Counted from the first letter of the stretch, positions 33,417 to 48,539 are shown. The stretch is DNA of 64,000 nucleotides from Variovorax ginsengisoli (GCF_030811835.1 NZ_JAUSRO010000006.1:248001-312000), one strand, 5' to 3'. A program made the numbers and translations. The notes: a model not told the origin generated them from the letters alone.

Positions 33417-34089
33417 CGAGAGTCTCCAGAAAGTTCGAAATGGCCAGTTCTTCGTAGTCGCGCACGGCCGCCATCACGTGCGGCCCCGCGAGTTCGGCCG
33501 GGGTGTGGGTGGTGCAGACGGCGACGGCACGCATGCCGGCGCGCCGTGCCGCTTCGATGCCGAAGGGTGCATCTTCGAACACGATGCAATTTTCGGGCGC
33601 GACGCCGATGCGCCGGGCCGCTTCGAGAAAGATCGCAGGCTCGGGCTTGCCGGGCAGCTTTTCGTCGCCGCCCACCATGGCCAGCGGCAGCGGGCTCATC
33701 TGCAGGCGCGACATCACGAACGCGATGTTGTGGCGGTCGCCCGCCGTACCCACCGCGATCTTCAGGCCACGCGCGGCGGCCTTGGCGGCAAACGCGCGAA
33801 AGCCCGTGACTTCGGCGAAGGCCGCACCGAAGAGCTCACGGTAGATCGTTTCCTTCTCGTCGGTGATCTGCGCGCTTTCGGCTTCGCTCACCTCGCGGCC
33901 CATCAGTTCGCATGCGCATTCGAACGCCGTTCGCCCGGTGGTACGGCGCATCAGGTCGGGCACGTCGAGCACCATGGCGCGACGGCGCGCAAATTCGGTC
34001 CAGGCCCTGGCGTGCCAGGGCATCGAATCGACCATGGTGCCGTCCATGTCGAAGATCAGCGCTTCCACGCGGGCGGCACGCATGCTCAC
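33400..34089 (-). CDS. HAD-superfamily phosphatase (beta-phosphoglucomutase-like)
   Basis: A 229-residue HAD-IA hydrolase. Motif I is [11 protein letters not shown], motif II the GTAGD region, motif III KPEPAIF, and motif [14 protein letters not shown] helical cap follows motif I, as in beta-phosphoglucomutase and sugar-phosphate phosphatases. The natural substrate is unknown. ATG 34089 overlaps the prfB stop (ATGA), so it is coupled to release factor 2 translation; this pairing is probably positional rather than functional. Confidence 0.92.
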   Translation of the reverse strand: MSMRAARVEALIFDMDGTMVDSMPWHARAWTEFARRRAMVLDVPDLMRRTTGRTAFECACELMGREVSEAESAQITDEKETIYRELFGAAFAEVTGFRAFAAKAAARGLKIAVGTAGDRHNIAFVMSRLQMSPLPLAMVGGDEKLPGKPEPAIFLEAARRIGVAPENCIVFEDAPFGIEAARRAGMRAVAVCTTHTPAELAGPHVMAAVRDYEELAISNFLETLDVATA

Positions 34090-35190
34090 ACCCCCTGCTT
34101 GAGCGAGGCTTCGATGAACACGTCCAGGTCGCCGTCGAGCACCTTCTGCGTCGCCGACACTTCAACGTTGGTGCGCAGGTCCTTGATGCGGCTGTTGTCC
34201 AGCACGTAGCTGCGAATCTGGTGTCCCCAGCCGACGTCGGTCTTGGTGTCTTCCAGCTTCTGCTGCGCTTCCTGCTGCTTGCGCAGCTCGAAGTCGTACA
34301 GGCGCGAACGCAGGCGCTTCCACGCCACGTCGCGGTTGCTGTGCTGGCTGCGGCCGTCCTGGCACTGCACCACGATCCCGGTCGGGATGTGCGTCAGGCG
34401 CACGGCCGAGTCGGTCTTGTTGATGTGCTGGCCGCCCGCGCCGCTGGCACGGAAGGTGTCGGTGCGCACGTCCGCCGGGTTGATGTTGATCTCGATCGAG
34501 TCGTCGATTTCCGGGTACACGAAGATGCTGGCGAAGCTGGTGTGGCGGCCGCCCGACGAGTCGAAAGGTGACTTGCGTACCAGGCGGTGCACGCCGGTTT
34601 CGGTGCGCAGCAGGCCGAAGGCGTAGTCGCCCTCGACCTTGATGGTCGCGCCCTTGATGCCCGCGGTGTCGCCCGCCGTCTCGTCTTCGATCTGCGTCTT
34701 GAAGCCCTTGCGCTCGGCGTACTTCAGGTACTGGCGCAGCAGCATGCTGGCCCAGTCGCAGGCCTCGGTGCCACCGGCGCCGGCCTGGATGTCGACGAAG
34801 GCGTTCAGCGGATCGGCCGGGTTGTTGAACATTCGGCGGAATTCGAGCTGCTTGATGTCGGCTTCGAGCAGGGCCGCGTCGTCGGCGATGGCCTGCAGGC
34901 CGTCCATGTCGCCGTCTTCCTTGGACATCTCGTAGAGCTCGGTGTTGTCCGACAGACCGCTGGTGAGCCGGTCCAGCGTGACCACGACGTCGTCGAGCGA
35001 CTTCTTCTCGCGGCCGAGTTCCTGGGCCTTCTTCGGGTCGTTCCAGACGCTCGGATCTTCGAGCGATGCGTTGACTGTCCTCAGTCGTTCAGCTTTGGCA
35101 TCGTAGTCAAAGATACCCCCGTAACTCGAGGGTGCGTGCGCTCAGGTCTGCCAGCAATGCGCCAATTTGGTTGATTTGTTCTGCGTCCAT
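34086..35190 (-). CDS. prfB: Peptide chain release factor 2, with programmed +1 frameshift
   Basis: RF2 recognises UGA and UAA stops. The first 27 codons ([17 protein letters not shown]..., from ATG 35190) end at an in-frame TGA (35107-35109). Translation must shift +1 at CTT-TGA to continue as [13 protein letters not shown] to a stop at 34086, giving about 367 residues. The GGQ peptidyl-transferase motif ([16 protein letters not shown]) and the SPF stop-codon tripeptide ([13 protein letters not shown]) are present. Low RF2 favours the shift, so the gene regulates itself. It heads the leftward operon to fbp. Confidence 0.97.
35106..35121 (-). promoter_or_regulatory. prfB programmed frameshift site
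   Basis: On the gene strand the site reads CGGGGGTATCTTTGAC: a Shine-Dalgarno-like GGGGG, then the slippery CTT and the UGA with a following C. This is the widely conserved RF2 autoregulatory signal. Confidence 0.96.
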
Positions 35191-35255
35191 GGGGGTGTCC
35201 TGACTGTGTTCGGGGAAAAACGCCAATTTTCTCATGCCCGCCAAGGCATGGCCGC

Positions 35256-36482
35256 TCATGAGGACGCGTCGTGTCCGTTCTGGGCCGCATCAGGCGCCTG
35301 CAGCGGCAATTCGACGGTGAAGACGGCACCTTGGCCGGGCGCACTTTCGAGTTGGATCTCGCCGCCGTGCAGCCGCACGATCTGGCGCGTGATGTACAGG
35401 CCCAGGCCCAGGCCGGCCGCGTGCTTGCGGCTGTCGGCCGTGCGCTCGAACTGCTCGAAGATGCGGGCCTGGTCTTCGGGCGCGACGCCAATGCCCTGGT
35501 CGCGCACGGACAGCCAGGCGCCATGCTCGTCGCCGCGCACCGTCACGTCGATCGGGTGAGCGCCGCCATAGCGCAGGGCGTTCGTCAGCAGGTTGGTGAT
35601 CACCTGCTCGATGCGGAACTCGTCCCAGATGCCGTGCACCGGCGCAGGCGCGTCCAGGCGGAATTCGGCGCCCGCGGCCTCGGCCTGCTGGGCGAGGCTT
35701 TCGACCACGCGCTGCGCGAGCAGGGACAGGTCGAACAGCTTGGGCTGGATCGACAGCGCCCCACTGCGCATGCGGGTGACGTCGAGCATGTCGTCGATCA
35801 GGCGCACCATGTTCTGGATCTGGCGCTGGTCGCGCTCGATCATCGCGGGCAGCTTGTCGGGCGCGAAGGGGGCCAGGTTGGCCTTGGAGAGATGCAGCTT
35901 GCGCACCTGCGTCTCGAGATAGAGCGTGTTGAGCGGCGTGCGCAGCTCGTGCGAGACCATCGACATGAAATCGTCGCGCATGCGCACGGCGCGCTCGAGT
36001 TCGCGCTGCGTGGCCTTCAGCTGTTCGACCAGCGTTTCCTGCTGGCGGTGCAGCTCGGCCAGCGCATCCATTTCGTGGCGCAGTGCCTTGCGGTGGCGAT
36101 GCAGGTCGACGAACACGTTGACCTTGCTGATCACCGCATGCGCGTCCAGCGGCTTGTGCAGGAAGTCGACCGCGCCGCTCTCGTAGCCCTTGAAGGCGTA
36201 GTTCAGCTCACGGCCGGCGGCACTCACGAAGATGATCGGAATATGGCGCGTGCGTTCGGTGCTGCGCATCATCTCGGCGAGTTCGAAGCCGTTCATCCCC
36301 GGCATCTGCACGTCGAGGATCGCCAGCGCGAATTCATTTTCCAGCAGCAGGTCGAGCGCCTGTTCAGCGGAGGTGGCCTGGAATACCGGCTGCGCGGGCG
36401 CACGAATGAGCGCTTCCAGCGCCAGGAGATTTTCCGGCAGGTCGTCGACGATCAGCAGCTTGCTTTCGACTTCAATGGGCAT
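35256..36482 (-). CDS. Receiver-histidine kinase hybrid (REC-HisKA-HATPase)
   Basis: A 408-residue soluble signalling protein. Residues 8-125 are a receiver (DD pair at 13-14, phospho-Asp57 in LAILDVQMPGMNG, Lys110 in LHKPLD). A coiled linker leads to HisKA with His178 ([12 protein letters not shown]) and an HATPase domain (NLLTNALRYG, GIGVAPEDQARIFEQFER, GLGLGLYI). There is no membrane segment. ATG 36482 overlaps the CheB stop by 11 bases. It is the last gene of the four-gene kinase-cheR-cheB operon and probably relays from the large kinase to an unknown output. Confidence 0.93.
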   Translation of the reverse strand: MPIEVESKLLIVDDLPENLLALEALIRAPAQPVFQATSAEQALDLLLENEFALAILDVQMPGMNGFELAEMMRSTERTRHIPIIFVSAAGRELNYAFKGYESGAVDFLHKPLDAHAVISKVNVFVDLHRHRKALRHEMDALAELHRQQETLVEQLKATQRELERAVRMRDDFMSMVSHELRTPLNTLYLETQVRKLHLSKANLAPFAPDKLPAMIERDQRQIQNMVRLIDDMLDVTRMRSGALSIQPKLFDLSLLAQRVVESLAQQAEAAGAEFRLDAPAPVHGIWDEFRIEQVITNLLTNALRYGGAHPIDVTVRGDEHGAWLSVRDQGIGVAPEDQARIFEQFERTADSRKHAAGLGLGLYITRQIVRLHGGEIQLESAPGQGAVFTVELPLQAPDAAQNGHDASS

Positions 36483-37077
36483 GGAGGTTATCCAATTGCA
36501 GCAGCAGGGTGTGGAGCGCACGCAGCGGCAGCACATGGGTGGGAATGTGGCGCGTCATGGCGGCTCGCGGCATGGTGTCGACCTGGGCTTCTTCGGGCGA
36601 CTGCACGGCCGTCAGGCCACCTGCGCGATGGATCTGCATCAGTCCTTCGGCGCCGTCGTCGTTGGCTCCTGTGAGGATCATGCCGGCCAGCCGCGCACCG
36701 TAGGCGTCGGCGGCCGACGTCATCAGTACATCGATCGAAGGGCGGGACCAGCGCACGGGTGGCTCGCAACTCAGCGAGAACACACCGCCACGCTCGATGG
36801 ACAGATGGTACCCCGGCGGCGCGAAGTGCAAGGTACCGGCCGCAACCTGGGCCTTGTCCTGCGCTTCGCAGACCGGTACGCGCATGCGCTGGCGGAACAC
36901 CTCGGCAAGACGGCTCTCGTGCGCCTCGGGCAGATGGATGACCACCACCAGCGGCAGCCGCCAGCGCGCCGGCAGGTCATCGAGCAGCACCAGCAGCGCG
37001 TCGATGCCGCCCGCCGACGCACCGATGACGACCGCATCGACCCCACGCAGCAAGGAGAGGGCGCTGGCCGTCGTCAT
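36472..37077 (-). CDS. CheB-type methylesterase domain protein
   Basis: A 201-residue stand-alone CheB catalytic domain with no receiver. The Ser-His-Asp triad is visible as VIGASAGGID, HLPEAHESRL and TGANDDGAEGL. Classical CheB has an N-terminal receiver that controls it; here the receivers are in neighbouring kinases. It is coupled to CheR (ATGA overlap). No chemoreceptor genes are near, so the target of methylation is unknown. Such stand-alone CheB-CheR pairs commonly serve stress or biofilm signalling rather than motility. Confidence 0.92.
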   Translation of the reverse strand: MTTASALSLLRGVDAVVIGASAGGIDALLVLLDDLPARWRLPLVVVIHLPEAHESRLAEVFRQRMRVPVCEAQDKAQVAAGTLHFAPPGYHLSIERGGVFSLSCEPPVRWSRPSIDVLMTSAADAYGARLAGMILTGANDDGAEGLMQIHRAGGLTAVQSPEEAQVDTMPRAAMTRHIPTHVLPLRALHTLLLQLDNLHAH

Positions 37078-37909
37078 ACCTTGCGATAGATGCGCTCGGC
37101 GCGCGCCAGGGTGTCGAAGCGCTGGGCATAAGCGGAGAAGTCGATGCTCTCTTTGGAGCCCAGGCCCAGAAAGCCGCGATGGCACAGGGATTCGTGGAAC
37201 AGGCCCAGCGCGCGGTCCTGCAGCGAGCGGTTGAAGTAGATCAGCACGTTGCGACATGACACCAGATGGGTTTCCGCAAACACGCTGTCGGTGGCCAGGC
37301 TGTGGTCGGCAAAGATCACGTCGGCGCACAGCGAGGGGTCGAAGCGCGCGGCGTCGTAGGCGGCGGTGTAGTAGTCGGAAAATGCGCGCCGGCCGCCCGA
37401 GCGCTGGTAGTTGGTGGTGTAGCTGCGGATCGCTTCCAGTGGGAAGATGCCCTGGCGCGCCTTCTCCAGCGAGGTCGGGTTGATGTCGGTCGCGTAGATC
37501 TGGGTGCGCGACAGCAGTCCTTCCTCGCGCAGCAGGATGGCCATCGAGTAGGCCTCTTCGCCCGTGCTGCAACCCGCGATCCAGATCTTGAGCGACGGGT
37601 AGGTCTGCAGCACCGGCACCACCTGTTCGCGCAGTGCGAGAAAGTAGGGGGGGTCGCGGAACATCTCGCTCACAGGAATGGTCAGGTATTGCAGCAATTC
37701 CCCGAAGAGTGCGGCGTCGCGCAGTACGCGCTCCTGCAGCGCGGAGATGTGGGGCAGATTCAGCTGCTGCAGCGCATAAAGCACGCGCCGCTTTTGCGAC
37801 GCGCCTGTGTAGTCGCGAAAATCGTAGCTGTAGCGCAGGTAGATCGCCTCCATCAACAGCCGCAGCTCGATGTCGGTGGCACTCGGTGGCGTACCCGGGT
37901 CGACAGGCT

Positions 37910-37913
<4 letters not shown>
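37074..37913 (-). CDS. CheR-type protein-glutamate methyltransferase
   Basis: A 279-residue SAM-dependent methyltransferase. The helical N-terminal domain ([14 protein letters not shown]) precedes the SAM site [16 protein letters not shown] and the CheR signature [26 protein letters not shown] is also typical. GTG 37913 overlaps the stop of the large kinase (GTGA). Paired with the CheB domain downstream, it should set the methylation level of a protein glutamate, perhaps on the hybrid kinase itself; that is inference. Confidence 0.93.
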
Positions 37914-41404
<3,491 letters not shown>

Positions 41405-41536
41405 GGCAGGGGACGGGTTGAGCAAAACCTTCCCAGTCTGCACGATGCAACCGAACGTTTCTGTCGGATAACGCCGCGCGCTGCTCCGGCAACTACGGTG
41501 CCCCTTTTTGGCGCTGCTTCTGGTGGAGCTCTCCGT

Positions 41537-42454
41537 TCAGCTTGCCAGGAAGTCCTCGATCAGTTCGGCCACGCGCGCTGGCCGGTCGTGGTGCAGCATG
41601 TGCCCGGCGTCCTGTACGACCTCGATCCGGACGTCGGCCACCGAGGCCAGGCGCTCGTGGTACTCGTTGAGCGAGTAGCGGTTTTTCCACCAGCCCGCCA
41701 GGCTGTCGTCGGAGGCCTCGACCGCCAGCAGTGGGGCCGTGATGCGGGCATACAGCGCCAGTGTTTCGTCGACGCGAAAGATGTTGGCGTTGATGATCTT
41801 GTGGGCCGCGTCGCCCAGGATCTCCCAGCGCTGCTGGCCGTCGGCGTCGGCATGCGTCTGCGACCAGTGGGTGGCCAGCCATTGGGCCTTGTCGGCGTCC
41901 AGCCGTGGGTTGGTCTTGCGCAGCCTGCGTGCCACGCCGTCTACTGTGTCGTAGCTGGCGAGCGCCATGCCGCCGCTGTGCAGCCGCTTGAGCTCGTCGA
42001 TCCACTTGCCGTAGCGGGCCGGTGCTTCGTCTGGCTCGAGCCTCGGCATGCCGAAGCCCTCGAGGTTGACCAGCCTGCGCACGCGTTGGGGCCGCACGCC
42101 GCTGTAGTGCATCGCAATGTTGCCGCCCATGCTGTGGCCGACCAGGTCGACGGGGCGGTCGCCCGCGTAGTGGTCGAGCAGCCACTCGAGGTCGGCCAGG
42201 TAATCGGGCATCCAGTAGTTGTCGACCGGGCCGCCGTGCGTGAGGCCGAAGCCACGCCAGTCGGGCGCGACGATGAAACGCCCGCGCTGGAGCGCATCGA
42301 CCACGAATTGCCACGATGCGCCGACGTCCATCCAGCCATGCAGGAGCACCAGTGGCGGCTCGGCCGCCGAGGGCTCACCCCACAGCCGGACGTGGTAGCT
42401 GAGCTGGCGCACAGGGACGAATTCTTGGCGGGAGGGCAGGCGGGGCGCGTACAT
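41537..42454 (-). CDS. Alpha/beta-hydrolase
   Basis: A 305-residue hydrolase. The nucleophile elbow is GHSMGG (Ser108), the oxyanion segment LLHGWMDVG is before it, and a late GHMLHHDRPA supplies the His; the acid is probably Asp near 245. There is no signal peptide. The substrate cannot be told (esters, epoxides and amides are possible). It is divergent from the aldo/keto reductase (113 bases between starts) and precedes the large kinase gene on the same strand. Confidence 0.9.
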   Translation of the reverse strand: MYAPRLPSRQEFVPVRQLSYHVRLWGEPSAAEPPLVLLHGWMDVGASWQFVVDALQRGRFIVAPDWRGFGLTHGGPVDNYWMPDYLADLEWLLDHYAGDRPVDLVGHSMGGNIAMHYSGVRPQRVRRLVNLEGFGMPRLEPDEAPARYGKWIDELKRLHSGGMALASYDTVDGVARRLRKTNPRLDADKAQWLATHWSQTHADADGQQRWEILGDAAHKIINANIFRVDETLALYARITAPLLAVEASDDSLAGWWKNRYSLNEYHERLASVADVRIEVVQDAGHMLHHDRPARVAELIEDFLAS

Positions 42455-42567
42455 CGGCTCATCATACGAAGACCGGCGCGTGGCGGGCGCCACCCACGGG
42501 ACAGGGCGTTGCGCGCGCGTCGGCAGTGCGGCCTGCAAGCTGCGCAAGAGGACGGTAGCATTCCGGC

Positions 42568-43629
42568 ATGAACAAAATTCAACTCGGTCACAGCGATCTG
42601 CACGTCACCCCCATCTGTCTGGGCACCATGACCTTCGGCGAGCAGGTCGACGAACCCACCGCGCACGCCATCCTCGACCGTTCGCTCGAACGCGGCGTCG
42701 ATTTCATCGACACGGCCGAGATGTATGCCGTGCCCGCACGCAAGGAAACCTTCGGCGCAACCGAAACCATCATCGGCAACTGGTTCGCGAAGAATCCGGG
42801 CGCTCGTGACAAGCTCACGCTGGCGACCAAGGTGGCCGGGCCGTCGCGCGGCATGCCCTGGGTGCGCGAGGGCAGCGGCATGACGGCCAGCGACATCGTT
42901 GCGTCCTGCAACGCCAGCCTCAAGCGCCTGCAGACCGACGTGATCGACCTCTACCAGATTCATTGGCCCGAGCGCCATGTGCCTGCGTTCGGCAACATGT
43001 ACTACGACCCGGCCAAGGAGACCTCGACGACCCCGATCCACGAGCAACTCGAAGCGCTCGGCGGCCTGGTGAAGGCGGGCAAGGTGCGCTACATCGGACT
43101 GTCGAACGAATCGCCTTATGGTGTGCACGAATTCGTGCGCCTGGCCGAGCAGCACGGCCTGCCGCGGGTGGCGACGGTGCAGAACGTGTACTGCCTGATC
43201 AGCCGTGCGGTGGAAAACGGCCTGGACGAGACCATGCACCGCCTGGGCGTGTCGCTGCTGGCCTACTCGCCGCTGGCTTTCGGCCTGCTCACCGGCAAGT
43301 ACGACCAGAGCGGCACCACGGGGCCGGACGCGCCCAAGGGCGCGCGCATCTCGACCTATGAGTCGGTGCGCAAGCAGCGCTGGGGCCGTCCGGAGGCCCT
43401 TGAGGCCGCGCGCCGCTACAACGCGCTGGCCAAGGAACACGGCCTCACGCCCGCGCAGATGGCGCTGGCTTTCTGCTACACGAAATGGCAGGTCGCCAGC
43501 ACCATCATCGGAGTGACGTCGGTGGCACAGCTGGACCAGGACCTGGACGCGTGGGGCACCACACTGTCGCCGGAACTGCTCGCCGAGATCGACAAGATCC
43601 GCTGGGAAATCCGCGACCCCGCAGTGTGA
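42568..43629 (+). CDS. NADP-dependent aldo/keto reductase (Tas-like)
   Basis: A 353-residue aldo/keto reductase. Conserved features are GTMTFGEQ at the start, FIDTAEMY with catalytic Asp/Tyr, the catalytic Lys in LATKVAG, and DLYQIHWP with the active His. The insert after TAEMYAVPARKETFGATE is typical of the Tas subgroup of E. coli. The substrate is unknown. Its end overlaps the YbaK gene by 4 bases. Confidence 0.93.
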   Translation: MNKIQLGHSDLHVTPICLGTMTFGEQVDEPTAHAILDRSLERGVDFIDTAEMYAVPARKETFGATETIIGNWFAKNPGARDKLTLATKVAGPSRGMPWVREGSGMTASDIVASCNASLKRLQTDVIDLYQIHWPERHVPAFGNMYYDPAKETSTTPIHEQLEALGGLVKAGKVRYIGLSNESPYGVHEFVRLAEQHGLPRVATVQNVYCLISRAVENGLDETMHRLGVSLLAYSPLAFGLLTGKYDQSGTTGPDAPKGARISTYESVRKQRWGRPEALEAARRYNALAKEHGLTPAQMALAFCYTKWQVASTIIGVTSVAQLDQDLDAWGTTLSPELLAEIDKIRWEIRDPAV

Positions 43630-44117
43630 GCAAGAAGCAGCATGTGTCGCTGACGCCCGCGACGCAGTTGCTGCGCGCGAACGGCATCGCCTTCACCGAG
43701 CATCCGTACGAGTATCTCGAGCATGGCGGCGCGCAACACAGCGCTGCCGTGCTGGGACTGGACCCTTTCACCGTCGTGAAGACGCTGGTGATGCAGGACC
43801 AGGACGCCAAGCCGCTGCTGGTGCTGATGCATGGCAACCGCACGGTGTCGACCAAGAACCTTGCGCGCCAGATCGGCGCCAAGTCGGTCGAACCTTGCAA
43901 GCCCGAAGTGGCGAACCGGCACAGCGGCTACCTGGTCGGGGGCACTTCACCCTTCGGTACCCGTCGCGCGATGCCGGTGTATATCGAGTCGACGATCCTC
44001 GCGCTGCCCAGGATCGTCATCAACGGCGGGCGGCGCGGCTATCTCGTAGGCATTGATCCGAGGGTTTGCGTGAGCCTGCTGGGCGCGCAGCCCGTGCAGT
44101 GCGCGCTGGCAGAATAG
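43626..44117 (+). CDS. ybaK: YbaK/EbsC-family aminoacyl-tRNA deacylase
   Basis: A 163-residue editing protein. YbaK hydrolyses mischarged Cys-tRNA(Pro). The family pattern is clear: PATQLLRANGIAFTEHPYEY, DPFTVVKTLVM with the conserved Lys, VSTKNLARQIGAKSVEPC and SGYLVGGTSPFGTRRAMPVY. GTG 43626 starts within the reductase stop (GTGA), indicating coupling. Length matches the family. Confidence 0.93.
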   Translation: MSKKQHVSLTPATQLLRANGIAFTEHPYEYLEHGGAQHSAAVLGLDPFTVVKTLVMQDQDAKPLLVLMHGNRTVSTKNLARQIGAKSVEPCKPEVANRHSGYLVGGTSPFGTRRAMPVYIESTILALPRIVINGGRRGYLVGIDPRVCVSLLGAQPVQCALAE

Positions 44118-44145
44118 GCGACTATTTTTCCGGGCGGAGTTTGCG

Positions 44146-44781
44146 TTGAGTTTTCATCTTCCATCGCTGGTGGCGATCGTGCTGTCGTACCTCATCGGTT
44201 CGTTGTCCTTTGCCGTCATCGTGAGCCGGTCGCTCGGCATGGCCGACCCGCGCAGCTACGGCAGCGGCAATCCGGGCGCGACCAACGTGCTGCGCTCGGG
44301 CAAGAAGGGCGCCGCACTCGCCACGCTGCTGCTGGACGCGTTCAAGGGCTGGTTGCCGGTGTTCCTTATCCGCCACCATGGGGCGGCCTTCGGTATGGGC
44401 TACGACGTGGCTGCGCTCGCCGGGCTGGCTGCTTTCCTGGGCCACCTGTATCCGGTGTTTTTCGGCTTCAAGGGCGGCAAGGGTGTGGCCACCGCGGCCG
44501 GCGTGCTGCTGGGCATCGACGCCTTTCTGGGGTTGGCCACCGGCGGCACGTGGCTGATCATCGCGGTGTTCTTCCGCTATTCGTCGCTGGCGTCGATCAT
44601 TGCCGCCTTCTTCGCGCCGGCCTACTACCTGATGGGCGGCGGCATCGCCTGGCCGCTCAGTCGTACCGTGCTGGTCACGCTCATCGCGATCAGCCTGCTG
44701 CTGATCTGGCGCCACCGTGAAAACATCCGCCGACTTGCGGCGGGAACCGAGTCCCGACTGGGCTCCAAGAAAAAGGACTGA
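44146..44781 (+). CDS. plsY: Glycerol-3-phosphate acyltransferase
   Basis: A 211-residue inner-membrane enzyme that acylates glycerol 3-phosphate with acyl-phosphate in phospholipid synthesis. Five or more helices and three cytoplasmic motifs are visible: SYGSGNPGATNVLRSGKKG, FKGGKGVAT and a final HRENIRRL. The start is TTG 44146, supported by GGAG 7 bases upstream; no ATG is suitable. The basic C-terminal tail (GSKKKD) is normal. Confidence 0.95.
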   Translation: MSFHLPSLVAIVLSYLIGSLSFAVIVSRSLGMADPRSYGSGNPGATNVLRSGKKGAALATLLLDAFKGWLPVFLIRHHGAAFGMGYDVAALAGLAAFLGHLYPVFFGFKGGKGVATAAGVLLGIDAFLGLATGGTWLIIAVFFRYSSLASIIAAFFAPAYYLMGGGIAWPLSRTVLVTLIAISLLLIWRHRENIRRLAAGTESRLGSKKKD

Positions 44782-44786
44782 ACGAC

Positions 44787-45140
44787 ATGGCTGAATTCCA
44801 ACGCTTTCACGTGGGGCCGCGCCTGAGCGAGACCGCCGTGCACAACGGCACCGTGTACCTTGCGGGCCAGGTGGCCGACGACACATCGCAGGACATTCGC
44901 GGCCAGACCGCGCAAGTGCTGGCCATGGTCGACCGCCTGCTGCGCGAGGCGGGCAGCGACAAGTCACGCATCCTCATGACGCAGATCTTCCTGACCGACA
45001 TCCAGGACATCGGCGCCATGAACGAGGTGTGGGACGCGTGGGTGGCCGAAGGCCACACGCCCCCGCGCGCGACGGTAGAGGCCAAGCTGGCCAATCCGGC
45101 CTACAAGATCGAGATCGTCGTGACGGCCGCGCAGGCCTGA
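44787..45140 (+). CDS. RidA-family protein
   Basis: A 117-residue YjgF/YER057c/UK114 member, likely an enamine/imine deaminase that protects PLP enzymes. The catalytic Arg is in PPRATVEAKL, and NGTVYLAGQVADD and IFLTDIQDIGAMNEVW are the family framework. It follows plsY by 5 bases and probably shares its message. Its stop touches that of the convergent yajQ gene (TGATCA). Confidence 0.93.
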   Translation: MAEFQRFHVGPRLSETAVHNGTVYLAGQVADDTSQDIRGQTAQVLAMVDRLLREAGSDKSRILMTQIFLTDIQDIGAMNEVWDAWVAEGHTPPRATVEAKLANPAYKIEIVVTAAQA

Positions 45141-45626
45141 TCAGTCCCTGAAGTTGTCGAAGCTCAGCGGCATTTCGGGCAGGTCCTTCTTGATCAGCGC
45201 CATCGCGGCCTGAAGGTCATCGCGCTTGGCGCCGGTGACGCGCACGGCGTCGCCCTGGATGGCGGCCTGCACCTTCATCTTGCTGTCCTTGAGGAGACGC
45301 GTGATCTTCTTGGCCTGTTCGGTTTCGATGCCGCTCTTGATCTTGATGACCTGCTTGACCTTGTCGCCACCGATCTTCTGGACGTCGCCCTTGTCGAGAA
45401 AGCGCACGTCGACGCTGCGCTTGGTCAGCTTGGCGCGCAGGATGTCCTCGACCTGAACGAGCTGGAACTCGGCATCACCGATCATGGTGATTTCCTTGTC
45501 CTTGAGTTCGACGGCGGCGGCCGTGCCCTTGAAATCGAAGCGCGTGGCGATTTCCTTGGCCGTGTTCTCGACGGCATTCTTGACTTCGGGCAGGTTGGGT
45601 TCGCAAACGGTATCGAAAGACGGCAT
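45141..45626 (-). CDS. yajQ: YajQ-family nucleotide-binding protein
   Basis: A 161-residue cytosolic protein. [19 protein letters not shown] and [18 protein letters not shown] and [17 protein letters not shown] mark the YajQ/DUF520 family, some of which bind cyclic di-GMP or RNA and affect virulence-type regulation. Length is standard. Single gene, divergent from murB by 42 bases. Confidence 0.96.
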   Translation of the reverse strand: MPSFDTVCEPNLPEVKNAVENTAKEIATRFDFKGTAAAVELKDKEITMIGDAEFQLVQVEDILRAKLTKRSVDVRFLDKGDVQKIGGDKVKQVIKIKSGIETEQAKKITRLLKDSKMKVQAAIQGDAVRVTGAKRDDLQAAMALIKKDLPEMPLSFDNFRD

Positions 45627-45668
45627 GAGGGCTCCTGGCTGGCACTACGTGAATGCGACAATTCTCCC

Positions 45669-46721
45669 ATGATCATGGAGCACAACGTCCCGCTGCAGCC
45701 GTACAACAGCTTCGGCATCGTCGCGCGCGCGCTGACCCTGATACGCGTGGCGAGCGAGGCCGATCTCGCTGCCTTGCGCACCGACGCGCAGTGGGCAGGC
45801 GCACCCCGGTTCGTGTTGGGCGGAGGCAGCAACATCGTGTTGACCGGTGACGTCAAGCCACTGGTGCTGAAGGTCGAGATCAAGGGCCGGCGTCTGGTCG
45901 AAGAGACCGAGCGTGCCTGGATCGTGGAGGCCGGTGCCGGCGAGAACTGGCATGAAACCGTGCAGTGGACGGTCGAGCAGGGGTTCCCTGGGCTGGAGAA
46001 CCTCGCGCTGATTCCGGGCACGGTCGGCGGCGCACCGGTACAGAACATCGGCGCCTACGGCATCGAGCTGCAGGACCGTTTCGATTCGCTCGATGCCATC
46101 GATCTCGACACCGGCAGCGCGTTCACCCTGGACGCGGCGCAATGCGCCTTCGGTTACCGTGATTCGGTGTTCAAGCACACGGCGTCGGGCCCGAACGGTT
46201 TCGGCCTGGCCGGGCGCGCGCTCATCACGCGCGTGCGGTTTCGCTTGCCCAAGCCGTGGAAGGCTGTCGTGGGTTATTTCGATCTGGAACGCAGGATGGA
46301 AGAGTCGGGCAACTTCACGCCGACTTCTCGCGACATCTTCGACTGGATCTGTGCCATTCGTCGCGCCAAGCTGCCCGACTGGCGCGTGCTCGGCAATGCG
46401 GGCAGCTTCTTCAAGAACCCCACCGTCTCTCCCGAGCAGTGCGCCGACATCATCGCGCGTGATCCGAAGATCGTGCACTACCCGATGCCCGACGGCAGCA
46501 TCAAGCTGGCCGCTGGCTGGCTGATCGACGCCTGCGGCTGGAAGGGCAAGACGGTCGGCAACGCCGGCGTCTACGAGAAGCAGGCGCTGGTGCTGGTCAA
46601 TCGCGGCGGCCGCGACAACCCGGTCACCGGCGGCGAGGTGATGACCCTGGCCAAGGCCATCCAGACCAGCGTGTACGAGCGCTTCGGCATCCGCCTCGAA
46701 CCCGAGCCGGTGGTGGTCTGA
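45669..46721 (+). CDS. murB: UDP-N-acetylenolpyruvoylglucosamine reductase
   Basis: A 350-residue FAD enzyme that reduces the enolpyruvyl group to make UDP-MurNAc in peptidoglycan synthesis. PYNSFGIVARA, LGGGSNIVLTGD (FAD binding), IPGTVGGAPVQNIGAYG and GNAGSFFKNP (catalytic Ser) are present, matching type I MurB as in E. coli. ATG 45669 is chosen; 45675 is possible. A bidirectional terminator follows. Confidence 0.96.
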   Translation: MIMEHNVPLQPYNSFGIVARALTLIRVASEADLAALRTDAQWAGAPRFVLGGGSNIVLTGDVKPLVLKVEIKGRRLVEETERAWIVEAGAGENWHETVQWTVEQGFPGLENLALIPGTVGGAPVQNIGAYGIELQDRFDSLDAIDLDTGSAFTLDAAQCAFGYRDSVFKHTASGPNGFGLAGRALITRVRFRLPKPWKAVVGYFDLERRMEESGNFTPTSRDIFDWICAIRRAKLPDWRVLGNAGSFFKNPTVSPEQCADIIARDPKIVHYPMPDGSIKLAAGWLIDACGWKGKTVGNAGVYEKQALVLVNRGGRDNPVTGGEVMTLAKAIQTSVYERFGIRLEPEPVVV

Positions 46722-46726
46722 GAATG

Positions 46727-46753
46727 GAAAAAGCCACCTTGCGGTGGCTTTTT
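46727..46753. terminator. Bidirectional terminator between murB and argG
   Basis: A stem AGCCACC-TTGC-GGTGGCT is flanked by an A-run on the left and a T-run on the right, so it can end both murB (rightward) and argG (leftward). Confidence 0.92.
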
Positions 46754-46776
46754 CTGCGTAATCGGCTCGGCCGGCT

Positions 46777-48458
<1,682 letters not shown>

Positions 48459-48539
48459 TGGAAAAAGCCGCGCGTCGGCAGGACTGGCGCGCGAGGCACG
48501 CCGGTCACGCAACGCGTCCGCGCAAAGTGTGGAGGTTGG

